From contig VDFB02321261.1 in NCBI GenBank assembly GCA_007258455.2, positions 62,001-126,000 of the forward strand: 64,000 nucleotides of DNA, given 5' to 3'. Origin of the DNA: Sequoia sempervirens (lineage: Eukaryota; Streptophyta; Pinopsida; Cupressales; Cupressaceae). Numbering within the stretch: position 1 is the first letter of the stretch; every line of letters begins with the position of its first letter. Below are positions 1 through 10,944 of this stretch, piece after piece. The notes beneath the pieces were generated by a model, which did no database searches, was not told where the DNA came from, and saw nothing but the letters and a program-made list of their open reading frames with translations. A program made the translations under genes and the position numbers.

Positions 1-593
1 AGTGGCACTAGTACCAACGATTCCGCTGTAGAAGTTTGTTGTAGAGATTTGGAAACATCAAGTCAACATTTGTCACTGTAATGTTGAGTGTTTGAATAAA
101 GTGCTCATATAGATGTGGTAAACTCTTTAGAGTGATCACCAACCACCATATCTATTTCCTCCATCTTCCGACCAATAGCCTCGAGCTGATCTTGAATGTC
201 CTTGATCCTGGTCAAGTGTGCTTGCAAAGGTGTATTCTCATCCATGACGATGGAAAACAACATGTTCTTCAGAAAGAACACACAACTCTTGCCCGAAGTC
301 TCATGAAGATCTTTCAGAAGATCCCAAATCTCCTTCGCTGATTTACCTGAAGGAACTTGAGGTAATTGGTTATTAGTGACTGATAACTTTATGAGCATAA
401 TGGCTTCTCGATTCTGCTCATCAAACTTCACCTGATCCTTATCAATTGTGAGAGGTCGTATCGTGGTTCCCAGAACAATCTAGTCAAGACATCGATACTC
501 AAATATTGTCATCATACGCTGCTTCCATGTGTTGTAGTTGTGACCGTTGAACTTCTGATTGTTGTCCAACATGATGTTGGTCAAAGAGGCCAT
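1..593 (-). pseudogene. Ty1/copia gag, N-terminal part (cut by window edge)
   Basis: This is the capsid-type gag of a copia retrotransposon, read leftwards from an ATG at 593 and cut off by the window start. The translation opens MASLTNIML and has the NTWKQRMMTIFEYRCLD and KEIWDLLKDLHETS blocks of the copia gag (UBN2/DUF4219) family. It closely matches the gag at 48475-49284. It is broken by a TAG at 480-482, where the intact copy has a Gln codon, and by a frameshift near 135-140. Beyond the shift another frame still aligns (VITLKSLP, then LNIT) to the window edge. It belongs to the LTR and leader at 594-1879. No pol is visible because it would lie left of base 1. Confidence 0.85.
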
Positions 594-1680
594 GCTTCAC
601 GCTTTTTGAGGCACGAAAAATGAAGATGACACAAGTAGATAAACGACAAAAAATTCAAGACAACACACCTTGAACCCAGCAAGAAATCGGAACAAGGATT
701 TAGAGGCACAAAGAAGAATTTCTGCAAATTGAAAACACGAAACCCTAGGTATAAAAATACCTAAAAGGCTGAATTTGCAGAAGATTCCTTAGTAGCTGGT
801 GGACGAAATAGGAATTTCCACATCATTGGAAAATAGCAAAAAATAGATGAAAAAACCAAAAACCCTAGGTTGTAGCATGAAATTCGAAAATGGTGGCACG
901 GATCGCAAGGTCAAAATATTTGGTAGAAGAATAGAAATCTAACGGCACACAAATTGCAAATAGAGAAATCTCCTAGAATAGGAAGACATACAGGTCGCAA
1001 TAGTAGAAAATAGACAAGTATTGTCACCCAGAAAAAAAACAAAAAAATGCCTGCTCAAACGAACTGGTCTGAAGCACCTAGAAACAAAGTTGATACCAAA
1101 ATCCTGTGTTAGTGGAAAGCCCACAAAAATGCTTGCAAAAATTCGCGCCAAGAAATCACCACTAAGCTAAGTCGCACACAGGAAAAGATGCCATAAATTT
1201 TCTTCAGAAAACACGCCCAAAGAAACTAGACCAAATGGCAACCAGGAAGAAAATCAAATCACGACTAGAACATAACTGAAAATTGTGCCAAACTGCAGAG
1301 GAAAAATCCTGTCTAGAGAAGACTGAAAATCGCATCAAGATTCTGCCCAAAAAAAAAAACAAAATAAATTCCTTTCTTCGTGCGCCTAAAAAGTTGAAGA
1401 AAATTGCGTTTCAGAAACCCTCTTTTTGGCATAAAAATGTCTAAAAAAAATTGTGATTTCACAAGAAATTCAGTCAAGACCTGTTTCTGAAAGATCGTGT
1501 GCTTTAGAAAGAGAATATATGTAGTAGAAATCACGTCAAGAAAGATGTGATTCAAACTCCAGAAGACACGACGACCACTATTAAACAAAATTGCCCACAT
1601 AGAAGAAAATCACTTGATCACAAAAATGTGATTTTCAAAATCTTCTTAACAAATCAGGAATGGCGCTAGAAACCTTTCCC
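594..1680 (-). other. copia 5' leader (untranslated region)
   Basis: About 1.09 kb separates the primer binding site from the gag ATG. It is A-rich on the plus strand and has no convincing coding frame. The copia elements at 43768-46250 and 47246-52807 have leaders of similar length between PBS and gag, so a ~1-kb leader appears to be a family trait. ORFs in this stretch look like chance. Confidence 0.6.
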
Positions 1681-1692
1681 GCTCTAATACTA
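1681..1692 (-). other. primer binding site of copia I
   Basis: The minus strand reads TAGTATTAGAGC, a decayed version of the plant initiator-Met-tRNA PBS TGGTATCAGAGC. It lies directly inside the LTR. Confidence 0.75.
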
Positions 1693-1879
1693 TGTAAATT
1701 TGGTAAATAATCAGATTAATATTATTAACAGAAGAGCCTTGGTCTTATAGAATTTACAAACCCTCAAACTTAGGGAGACTACAAATAGTTACAAGCAGAT
1801 AAATTAGGGAGACTACAAATAGTTACAAACGGATAATTTAGGGATAGTGACCATTAATAAATAATATATTATTTTAATA
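1693..1879 (-). repeat. copia I 5' LTR (TATTA-type)
   Basis: On the minus strand the LTR begins TATTAAAATAAT at 1879, like the start of the LTRs at 47246 and 52559, and ends just before the PBS. It contains a 34-bp tandem duplication at 1770-1803 and 1804-1837, each unit starting TTAGGGAGACTAC. The other LTR lies outside the window. The exact inner end is uncertain by 2-3 bases because the sequence there has decayed. Confidence 0.75.
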
Positions 1880-3146
1880 TCGGGGATGCCCCTTGCCGTC
1901 CCCAAATGGATGGGAATGTTTCAGCAGCAAAAATGACATAAAAAACTAACTTCTTTGATGTAGATTTGCATATATTTTGTGTGTATGGTATTGTATATTT
2001 TTTGTGCATGTTACTGTATTCCTTGTGTGTCTTCAGTGTGGATAGCTTTCTACCTTGCTTTTCTATCCAAAAGCCATTGTAGTACTTTGAAGAATGTTAT
2101 AGGCCTAAGAAATTTGAGGTTTCCCAACTTCATGTCTGTTTGTTGAAGCTGTTTTGGATAAAATGCCTATGCATTTTTAGTTACCAATGTTAGGAAGCAT
2201 ACTTCTCGATCCATCTTCAAGGTAATTTGCTTTGTGTGTCAAGAGTAGTTTTAATAACTAAGAAACATCAGCATCCAAGGCTAAGAAGTTATGTACTCTA
2301 CCTAAGAGATTTGCACTATTGGGGTTTTCTTGTTTTTGTTACTTTTGAACCATGGTTTTATTGATGTCTGAGACTGCTGGTATAATGCTTTATTAACATT
2401 TATTATGCTGTTATACTACTGCTTGTTGATGTGTGTTTTGTGACATGCCAATCATCAGAATAAAATGTTCAAAGACACCCTATCCTCTCTTGAAAAACCA
2501 CCGCATATGCTAAGATTGTGAGAAGATCATATGGTGATTCCAAGGTTCCTTATTTCAGGCCTTGACGTGTGGATAAGCTCAATGGTCGTTGTGATTTGCT
2601 GGTAACACAAAGGGACTTATGCTAGGCTTGTTCAATTCACAATGAAGGTCTAGACAATGAAGCTCTATTGTTTGGGTCCTTCAAACAAACCAAAAAGGAA
2701 ATAAGGGTTTAGAATTTCTAATCTACTTCCTAAGAATTCAAGAGATGATATTGACTTGGTGAAACCAATAACCACACTTTGCTTCGCCACGCTCAACGAC
2801 AACTACACAAAGTAGGTGCAATCTTCAAGGGAATGTGCTTATGATTTTCACGTCGTGAATAACTAACATCAAATCGAACAATATTTATCCAAACAAAAGT
2901 TAAGCATCCACAAAGTAAGCTCAGGCTAACTTTATGCATTGAACAAAAATCATCCATTCAAAAAAAGTATGAGCAAAAGTTTTGTTAGAACTGTAAAATT
3001 TTGAAAATTTTACAGTTGTTTATATTCATGAGTTTCTAAAGAAGTCCTTACCATAAGCACACAAATCCTCACTTCATAACATTTTTGCCCATATTCAGTC
3101 ATGTGGTCCCATAGAATTCATCTAACCCTGAATATTTTAATGTATA
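1880..3146. other. no gene recognised; short GGGGATGCCCC-type repeat at the left edge
   Basis: Bases 1880-1925 carry G/C runs (GGGGATGCCCC, CCGTCCCC) that resemble the interior of the hAT-like element at 17382-18188, so copia I may have landed in a relative of it. The rest is AT-rich unique-looking DNA with no open frame or repeat that I could name. Confidence 0.4.
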
Positions 3147-3910
3147 ATTCATATCGGCAAGAGATGGTGAGGGTCTCCCTAATCCAAAAAGCATTTTATA
3201 CTAACGTGTGTCTTTTACAGTCTATCGGCAAGAGACCGGGATTGTCTTATCGATAAAATTTCATTTGGTAATACACGTCGGGTAGACACAATTCTTTGTC
3301 TCAGCGAAAGAAAGATCCTATTGGCAAGATAGTAGGCATCGGGGAGAGTCATATCGAGCCTATCGGTGTCTTATCGATTGAAAACATAGACATATCGGCG
3401 AGACAAAAGCTGTCGGTGTAATGACCCGGAGTATTCATTTGGTCTCACCGATAAAGCAAGAGTGGATTCCGTTGATGATTATTGGGAAGAAGTCAGGGAG
3501 TCTTGCTGACCCATACGTCACACCGACAGGATTATGTTAGTAAAGGATTTGGCGGTAGGTATTCGGCGAGACTAGTTTCATCGGAGAAAGATATAAGAGT
3601 CATGCTGAGTGTTTTTCCATCAACAAGAAAATTATTTGGTCTTAGTGACCAGAAAACAGACCAAAGGATATATCTCGGCGTGATATGAAATAAGCGGAGG
3701 AACATCTGCCCGACTTGCAAAGTCACAGCGACATGTTTTCATTGATGGGAGTTATAGCGATATACTTGAGATTGAAGGGATAACTCTTGGGGAGACTTGA
3801 GGTGTCGAGGAAACTACAGGATGTCTTGGCGGATGTTTTAATGAATGTTGGTAACAGCCATAATAAAGAGGTCGCCCAAGATTTGAAAATGTCTCACCGA
3901 CAATATTACA
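3147..3910. repeat. cluster of TCGG(C/T)GAGA-like motifs
   Basis: Variants of ATCGGCGAGAC and its complement GTCTCACCGAT recur about fifteen times, for example near 3147, 3227, 3340, 3391, 3445, 3560, 3580 and 3895, in both orientations. Spacing is irregular, so this is not a simple tandem array. The stretch ends about 260 bases before the start of the large decayed reading frame at 4171. It could be that frame's leader or promoter, or part of an LTR. I cannot tell which. Confidence 0.55.
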
Positions 3911-4170
3911 TGATGTGACAGTGAGAGTTTCGAAAAGGGACCTGCTACACTCGTGTTTCAGCTAAAACATTAATGGCGCAACGAAGCACAAATAACTACA
4001 TGAATTAAGGAAAATTCAATTGGAAACATTTGTGTGGAATTGATAGCGGATGAGGCAGAAGGGCGAACGGAGAAACAGGGCATTCTTTCAGTCCAAAGAT
4101 TCTGAGCGAGATATAGTAAGTTCTTTGCGCCTTAGTTCCTGTAATTTTTGACTTTTGTAACTTTTGAGGA

Positions 4171-7109
4171 ATGGAATCCACTAGCTCAAGAAAATCAAAA
4201 GGTAGAAAATATGGTGAAAGCAATCAGCCTAAAGGGAAGAAACTGAAAACTGAAATAGAACATGAAGGCACTGAACGAAGATTGAATCAAGATCTCATTG
4301 ACCAATTACCTGGCTTTGGACCTAAAGCCAGACGATCTGCACAACTTAGGGCAGAAATAGATAAATTGGATGACAAGTGTAAACTCATAGGAGATGTTTG
4401 GACTTCAATAAGAGGTTATGAATTGTTTAGTTTTCATTACTATTGGAGAAATCGTTTTGAACCAGTTGCAACCCATGGAAGCTTAATTTGGGAAAGCTAG
4501 TGTGCCCTAATGTATTTGTTAATGCAGAATTGGTAAAATTGTTGGCTGTCCATTATAATTCGAAACTCAAAGCTATATGTGACCCATCCGGGAAACCACT
4601 AATACACATACCAGAAGATGCAATAGGTGAGGTTTTTAATTTGGAAGGGGTTTGCAATGAGAAAATTATATGTGAAGAATTAGAAAGGGAGTTCGGGAGA
4701 ATGGACACAATTTGATCCTTTTAGACAAGATGGCAAACTGGTTCCCCTGCAGGATAGCGATGGATCCCCTTTCCATGTTGATCTTTTTGAACCCTATATG
4801 AAGTATACTTATTTCTCGGTAGGCCAAGTATTGGGAATGGAAGTCCCTGAATATATGTCAATCGTGCCTATGATAATTTTAGTAGATATTCAGTATCACA
4901 ATTCTAGACCATTTGATTATGCCTCATACATCTTTAAGGGGCTTGATTCTGGGTTGATGGCAATAAAGGGCAGAGCCTCTATCTTACACCTTAGGCATTA
5001 CTCATTGTTGATGCACATGGTGTTGTATTTCAGACAGAAGTTAGGGCTGTGGCCTTAGGAGATGAGAATTTCCCAATTTGACAAGGAAGGCAAGACATTA
5101 CCTATTCAATTATGGACGACTGTCTGGGATACCAGGTTTGCTAACTCTAGTTTTGTACACTTTGAGGAGTTTTTTGTGAAAACATTGTACAGATTGTATA
5201 ATCATCCATGTGATTATTCTTTATCTGAAGAAATAAAGAAGTTTCTCAGGCCTAAGGACATCAATGGGCCAGTTAGTCATAACTGGGGGGATTGGTATTG
5301 CTTGGAGGATGCTACCATGATTAGGGTTTATGGATTTGAAGATGCCCCACTCATTTTGCCTAAACAATCCCAGACATAATTGCATACCTGGAAATCGTTA
5401 GACAGATGGACTTTTCTAGTGTTATGAATTTGAGTTCCTTTCGAAAGCAGGCTTTCATGCCTAGTACATTATGCTTTGGTGATTTTACTGTATTAGCCAA
5501 GGAAGGATACAATTTGATCCTTGATAAATTACTGCAGTACAATATGAAAAGAGGACCACCTAGAAAGACTTTCCATCCATAAGGATACAACAATTCTGCT
5601 AAAATGAGGATAAACTTTGGAGGGTATCAACATGTGCCCTATCAATTTGATGATATGATCCGGAACTTGGAAGCTGAGGAAGCAGAAATTGTGATCGAAA
5701 AATATAATCAAGGGTTGCAAAATACAAAACTGTTATCTTCTGGGGAGGAGGCATTTGAGGATAATGTGCCACAAGACCAACCAAATAAGATGTCAAGATT
5801 GAGAACTCAGCATTACACTTGCCCTGCCAAGGAATTAAGTGCTGAAGAGAATGTAGATGCGGATGCAAGGCATGTAGAGTAAAAATCGTTTGTAGCAGAT
5901 GATGAATTTGTGAACTCTCCAGAGTTTAAGGCATTCCTGTACAAACAAAAAGGAAAAGAAATAAGAAAAAAGGTTGATAATATTACATTAGGTAATGAAG
6001 AACAATTACTGAATGACCTAAAGGTGTGTGTGGACATAGAGATGGCAAATATGACCCTTGAAGAGGGAAGGAAAATGTTGGAAGATGCCGGTGTTATGAT
6101 TTTTCTAGGGTTGGATCTCAATTCTGCACTAGTTTTTGATAGTTTCTTGAAAGATAGTAATGCTACACACAAGCTCAACACAGAAAAAGTGACAAAAGTG
6201 TATGTAGGGTCTAAATACAATATAGATGAAGGGTGATTAATGATTTGTGCCTTATATCCACCTCACAAGAAATCAGTTGTCATTGATACTGAGAAAGCAT
6301 TCGGGCATGTCATGAACTTAAAGGTTGGAGAGGCTGATCCTGTGGCTACTGCAGAAATTGGAATTAATGTAGCAAAACTAAACAAATCTCAAATTCAGAT
6401 GTTGATCAAGGAGAGGGAAATGTACAAAATGAATAACGAGATGATGTTGAGAGAAAATGATCACCTGAAGGATTTGTTAGGGGTCACAATGAAATCAACC
6501 AAGCTGCTCACTTGTGGTGAAAGTTCACAAAGGAAAGATCACTGGGAAGGATCAAGTGCCTACTCTCAAGGGAAATATGATACACTTGCAGCAATGATTA
6601 AGAAAAGACAAGCCAGTCTAGCAACTTGGTTAAATAAGCTGTGGGGAACACATTCACAGAACTTTGTTGCATTGCAAGAACACAAAAGAATGGATGGTAG
6701 GATTTTGGAGAAGTTTCAAGAAATAAACTGGAGAGGCATTTATGATAATGTAGCAATTGAGGCTGCAAATCATTTTGTGAATAAACACCAAGACTTCTTT
6801 GAAGACTTGCAAGGGGATGCACAAGGATTGATAAATGCCACCAAAAAAGAACTGACTGCATTCTTTGATGATAAAGGAGAATTAAAAGAAATGACTAGGT
6901 GGAAAAGGGAAAGTGAATCAATACTGCAAGACATTCTGAAGATAGCTATCGTGGAAGATACAACACTAGATGAGGCATGCAAACAGAATGAGAAGATGGT
7001 AAGAATGGAGATCACAATACGAAACAGAGTGGGAGATGCAGATACGCATAAGCGTCGGGATTACGTGGACCACTTATCGAAGATTCATTTATGGCTTAAT
7101 AGAGCTTAA
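4171..7109 (+). pseudogene. large intronless reading frame of unknown family, decayed
   Basis: About 980 codons can be followed from ATG 4171 to TAA 7109 with few breaks. Frameshifts lie near 4490, 4715 and 5365, and in-frame stops at 5056 (TAG), 5579 (TAA), 5880 (TAA) and 6235 (TGA). Between breaks the frames are long and of protein-like composition. The N-terminus is basic (RKSKGRKY, KGKKLK). A middle part has CPNVFVNAELVKLL and QLWTTVWDTRFANSSFVHFEE. The last 289 codons are open and include a likely coiled coil (LIKEREMYKMNNEMMLREND). I see no reverse transcriptase, integrase, zinc knuckle or transposase motif. It distantly recalls plant transposon-associated proteins with an N-terminal NPELVREFYANL-like block, but that is weak. 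A dead gene, a processed copy or cargo of a mobile element are all possible. Confidence 0.6.
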
Positions 7110-7150
7110 TTGTCTTTTAATCTATTGTTGTTTTAACATATGACATTTCT

Positions 7151-7168
7151 GAAAGGACGCGTCCTTTC
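7151..7168. promoter_or_regulatory. perfect 18-bp palindrome followed by a TATA-like box
   Basis: GAAAGGACGCGTCCTTTC is an exact palindrome centred on an MluI-like ACGCGT. A TATAAATATC box follows at 7181-7190. Together they look like a promoter or an LTR U3/R boundary, 42 bases after the stop of the large reading frame. Function is inferred only. Confidence 0.35.
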
Positions 7169-7328
7169 AAGTAGTTGATGTATAAATATCCGTTTTGGTA
7201 GCGAAACAGGATAATAATATGTAAGATAGGATATAGAAGAAAGATATAGTAGATTACAATGTTTCACAAATATGAGACTATGATGCATGTTTAAAACTAT
7301 GGAGATATCAATGAAAATCATTTGATGT

Positions 7329-8800
7329 GGTGGCGTATTTTTGGTATCAGTTGTTTGTTGTGTTCATTGAAAGTATTACTGAAGTTGTCTCCAAGGTTGA
7401 TGTTTTCTTGTTATTTAAATTGATATAACAAGTTTATATTCAGTTTATCGGTGCACGTTTGCTGTACTTGTATGGTTGATTAATTGGTTCTTTCAAGAAA
7501 AGATTAAATCCTCTTAGTTGATCATAGTAATTAGGGAATTTCATTTGGATCATTAAGAAGAACTTGGTAATCATATTCTTGCATGTTTATACAAGTTATA
7601 AACTCAAATATATGCCGAACAATTAGAGTACTTGCCAGAAAGAAGTTACTCATCTTAGATCTCTTTTGACTCCGAATACCCAATAAGGCACTAGTCCCCA
7701 CATTTTCATTATTTTAGTTTCACTTATTATTCACATCTGTTAATTGAACATATTAGGTTTTAGTCTTGATATTGCTATACAATCTATACCAAATCACATT
7801 CTATTTATCCACTCCCATTTGCCATTGTGGGTAAAATACTTTAGGAAATAAACATAAGCCAAGTCTGCCTCATTCATATAGGTATACCCGCCTAGGTCTA
7901 GGAGCACCTGAAGAGAAGAAGGTTTAAACCTTTTAAACCTTGTCTGTTACGCAGAAACGTACCAAGAGATTGGCAACCTCTTGAGGCACTTCGCCTGCGT
8001 TTTTGAGAGCTAACAAGTTTCGCCATAAATCGATACTTATCAGATCTTGCATTCATCTAACATACATGAAATAAAATTTAAACTATGATAAGGGATAAGA
8101 ACCATGCAAACTCCAAAATAAGAAAAGTAACCACCATCAATTCGAACAATGCATTACTTATTACTTTGGCAGTTGTAAGCAACAATTTACTTATCTTAAC
8201 ATGTTTTGCAACATGCTCCCATGCTTTACAAATGAGGAATGACCTCAATTTATAGGCTTCTCGATTACTATTCAATGACCAAGATTGATTTAGAATCAAC
8301 GACTGAGATTACAAAATAAAACCCTAATTAGGGCTTGTCATAACTAACTCCTTCTCGACCAATGAGAAAATTACATTCAAGGACACTTGTCCTTTTTGCT
8401 AAATGTGAACCAACAATAAAATAGAAAGTTGTTGCATGTTGATTTGGAACAATTTGATTAGTTGGAAGATGACGAGGCGCCACCTCAGCGTGTTGGATGT
8501 CTTCCTTGGTCACATTGTTTTTCTTCCACGTGCTTGCCTTAGAATATCTTCCTTGTCGATGACTCCGTCCTTTGCGCTTGTTCCTTCCTAGCTTTGATCC
8601 TTGGATCTCCTTTGAGATTTTGATTTCTTCTTCTCACCTGTATTAGAAGTCTTGCCTTGGAGCACATGTTTAGACTTGAAGTTATTAAGTCTTTCTTTTT
8701 GAATTGCTCTGGAATTCCTTCAAGTGCCTTGAATTTGGAGAGGAACTCCCCTATGCTTTTGCCACAATGGAGGAAATTGGAATTTTCTCTGTGAAGAATT
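7329..8800. other. no gene recognised
   Basis: AT-rich DNA without an open frame above about 70 codons that resembles a protein. The stretch 7900-8500 has a G-poor plus strand typical of decayed LTRs, but no LTR end, PBS or target duplication was found. Confidence 0.3.
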
Positions 8801-8809
8801 TCCCATACT

Positions 8810-9930
8810 TAAGCAAATTTTGGCTATTCAATTTCATTTTGTAATACCTTCATGTGGACCATTCAACATTTAGCGAAGATTTTGGCCATCTCTATGCTCG
8901 AATGAACTTTGCCTGTGGATTTTCCTTCAATTCTAAATTTGGCTTGTGCTATGTAGGACAAATTCCATCCTTGGACAAGGATTTTATTCACTTCCTCTTT
9001 ATCCTTCTTCACTCTTCCTGTTTTCTTTCCAACCCTTAGCCAATTTTATGATCCTCTCCTTGGGCAAATTTAGTCAATTTCATGAAATTTTCTTTCTGAG
9101 GGTGTCAATACTTAGCCAAATTTCTTAAGTTTTTCTCCCTAGGCATCCATACTTAGCCAAATATTGAGTTTTCTTTCTTCTTTCTAGACTGAGCGAACTT
9201 TCTTCACTTCATGCCATGCCTTCCTTGAGGTGGGCAGACTTTCTTCTAGCCGAGACACTTCCTATCCAAGTGTTGGCGGACTTTGGAGACTTTCTTCCAT
9301 TTCTCCTTCTTTCCATGGCAGACTTAAAAAGTTTCTTGCCATTGTTGGGCGAACTTCCCTTTAGGCTTTCCATACTCCATTTTTGGCATGGTGGACTTTC
9401 CAATGAGCTTGCTATTCAAGGTGAGGGCAAACTTCATCAAGTGTTTGGATATACCTTGTATGCCTTGGGGCAGACTTCATCATTGCTTTGCCATTTCACA
9501 TGTGCTAGATGAACTTGGCTTAATCTTATGCCTTGTGGATGGGGCGGACTTTCTCTAGGATCAAGCCATAACATATTCCTCATGGGGCAAACTTGGCAAG
9601 GTCTTAAGCCATCTCAAACTTCTCTTGGCGGATTTAACTTAGTGTTGGGACATCTCCAAGGGCGGACTTTGCTAAGTGTTATGCCATTTCCTCATCTTCC
9701 TATGGCAGACTTCATCAATGTTCATGCCATTGTCAAACTCCTCTTGGGAGGACTTGCTATGTGCTCATGCCATGTCTTGTTCAAGCTTGGGCGGACTTTA
9801 CCCATGCTTGTGCCATGATTCATCCTTGGTGGGCAGACTTGGCCATTATTCTAGCATCTCCTCTAGTCTAAGCTTGGGTGGATTTGTCACAAGTTCATGC
9901 CATGACCAACACTTCGGCAATTTTCTGGCC
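8810..9930 (+). repeat. degenerate ~40-bp minisatellite, core GGGCGGACTTT...GCCAT
   Basis: A GGGCGGACTTT-like core recurs at about 9232, 9265, 9316, 9346, 9386, 9421, 9466, 9507, 9541, 9582, 9626, 9661, 9703, 9747, 9789, 9830 and 9877. Steps are roughly 30-47 bases, averaging about 40. Many units carry ATGCCAT about 25-30 bases after the core. Weaker relatives (GGCCAAATTT) run back to about 8810. Because the period is not a multiple of three, the two open frames of 98 and 96 codons here are by-products of the repeat, not genes. Confidence 0.7.
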
Positions 9931-10017
9931 TTCATTTGGTTCATCTAAAATTTCTCACTTATTTCCACTTCGGGGGTCTTCTGGAGATGACAATGTTGTA
10001 ACCATGACCCAAGCACT

Positions 10018-10085
10018 TTCCAAAAATAGAAACCTTCCCAAAATAGAAACTTTCCAAAAATAGAAACTTTCCAAGAATAAATCCC
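10018..10085 (+). repeat. 17-bp tandem repeat, four units
   Basis: Units TTCCAAAAATAGAAACC, TTCCCAAAATAGAAACT, TTCCAAAAATAGAAACT and a decayed fourth unit follow each other without gaps. Confidence 0.9.
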
Positions 10086-10427
10086 TAAAAAATAGGGGGC
10101 CATAGTGAAAATCCCAAGAAAGTAGGAAGTGTCAGAATTGACCCAAAGGACAGGCGATCCTCATCCTCCGGACCTTTTGAGCACTTCTATGACATTTAGG
10201 CACTGTTTCGGGGTTAGATTTTTCATTTGACTTGGATGACTCTTCAAAAAACTCCAACTCCTCATTATAAAGAATACATGGTAATTAGCAGTTGTGACAC
10301 CAAGCCAAAAACCCAAAAAGCAAAAAAAAAAGGGTTCCCATTTGCAATGGGGCGATGTTGTGAAAGGTCACAACACTGCTCTTGTGATTTATTTACATAT
10401 TGATATTATTGTTATCAATTATTCACA
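10086..10427. other. no gene recognised
   Basis: Short stretch with an A-run and a small inverted repeat (TTGTGAAAGG / CACAACA) near 10352-10376. Nothing protein-like was found. Confidence 0.3.
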
Positions 10428-10505
10428 TCTCTCTCTCTCTCTTTCCCTTTCTCTCTCTATAATATATTAATAAATTTTGTAAAATTCATATATATATATA
10501 TATAT
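10428..10505. repeat. (CT)n and (TA)n microsatellites
   Basis: A CT-rich tract runs from 10428 to 10460 and a pure TA tract from about 10488 to 10505. Confidence 0.95.
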
Positions 10506-10509
10506 GTAT

Positions 10510-10613
10510 TGCCATCCCCTAAAAATGCCTCCCTAGGGGACATCCCCGAAACGTGTACCTTGTTGTCCCTGTCCTCGTCCTTGAAACGCCGTGGAACATA
10601 GGTTTAAAGTGCA
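10510..10613 (-). repeat. terminal fragment of a hAT-like non-autonomous element
   Basis: Read on the minus strand from about 10613, the sequence TGTTCCACGGCGTTTCA resembles the left terminus of the complete small element at 17382 (AGTGTTCCACGGGGTTTTA). It is followed by similar G-rich DNA. The opposite terminus and target duplication were not found. Confidence 0.45.
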
Positions 10614-10944
10614 TAAAGGTATAGAAGATGTATAAGTCTTAGGAATGCTTGTGAACTTTGATAGACTGGAATGATAAAAGACATTAAACTTAATGAAGTA
10701 ATCTAGCCATAAACTGAACCCATCACCCAGGGCGCTCCCTACCTAGGCGTTCCCAAATTCTCTTGTAGGTGTCAACGCCTTGTGAGTGCCAAAAAGTAAC
10801 AAAAAAATGCAAAAAGTGCTTTTAAAGATGAAATTTCAGTAATAGTGTTGTCCCTAAACCCCCACGAGGGGTGTTGCCTCTTGACCTTGCTAGGGGCATT
10901 GCCCCTAGACCCCCATGAGGGGTGCTAGCTCTCAACCCCATTGA
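10614..10944. other. no gene recognised; GC-rich inverted repeats
   Basis: Bases 10840-10940 contain short G/C inverted repeats, including a perfect CTAGGGGC-ATT-GCCCCTAG hairpin at 10890-10908. This is the left flank of the gypsy insertion at 10945. Confidence 0.5.

Noticed and set aside
9216..9818. Two plus-strand open frames of 98 and 96 codons
   Set aside because: They lie in the ~40-bp degenerate repeat, whose period is not a multiple of three; composition follows the repeat and there is no protein-like pattern.
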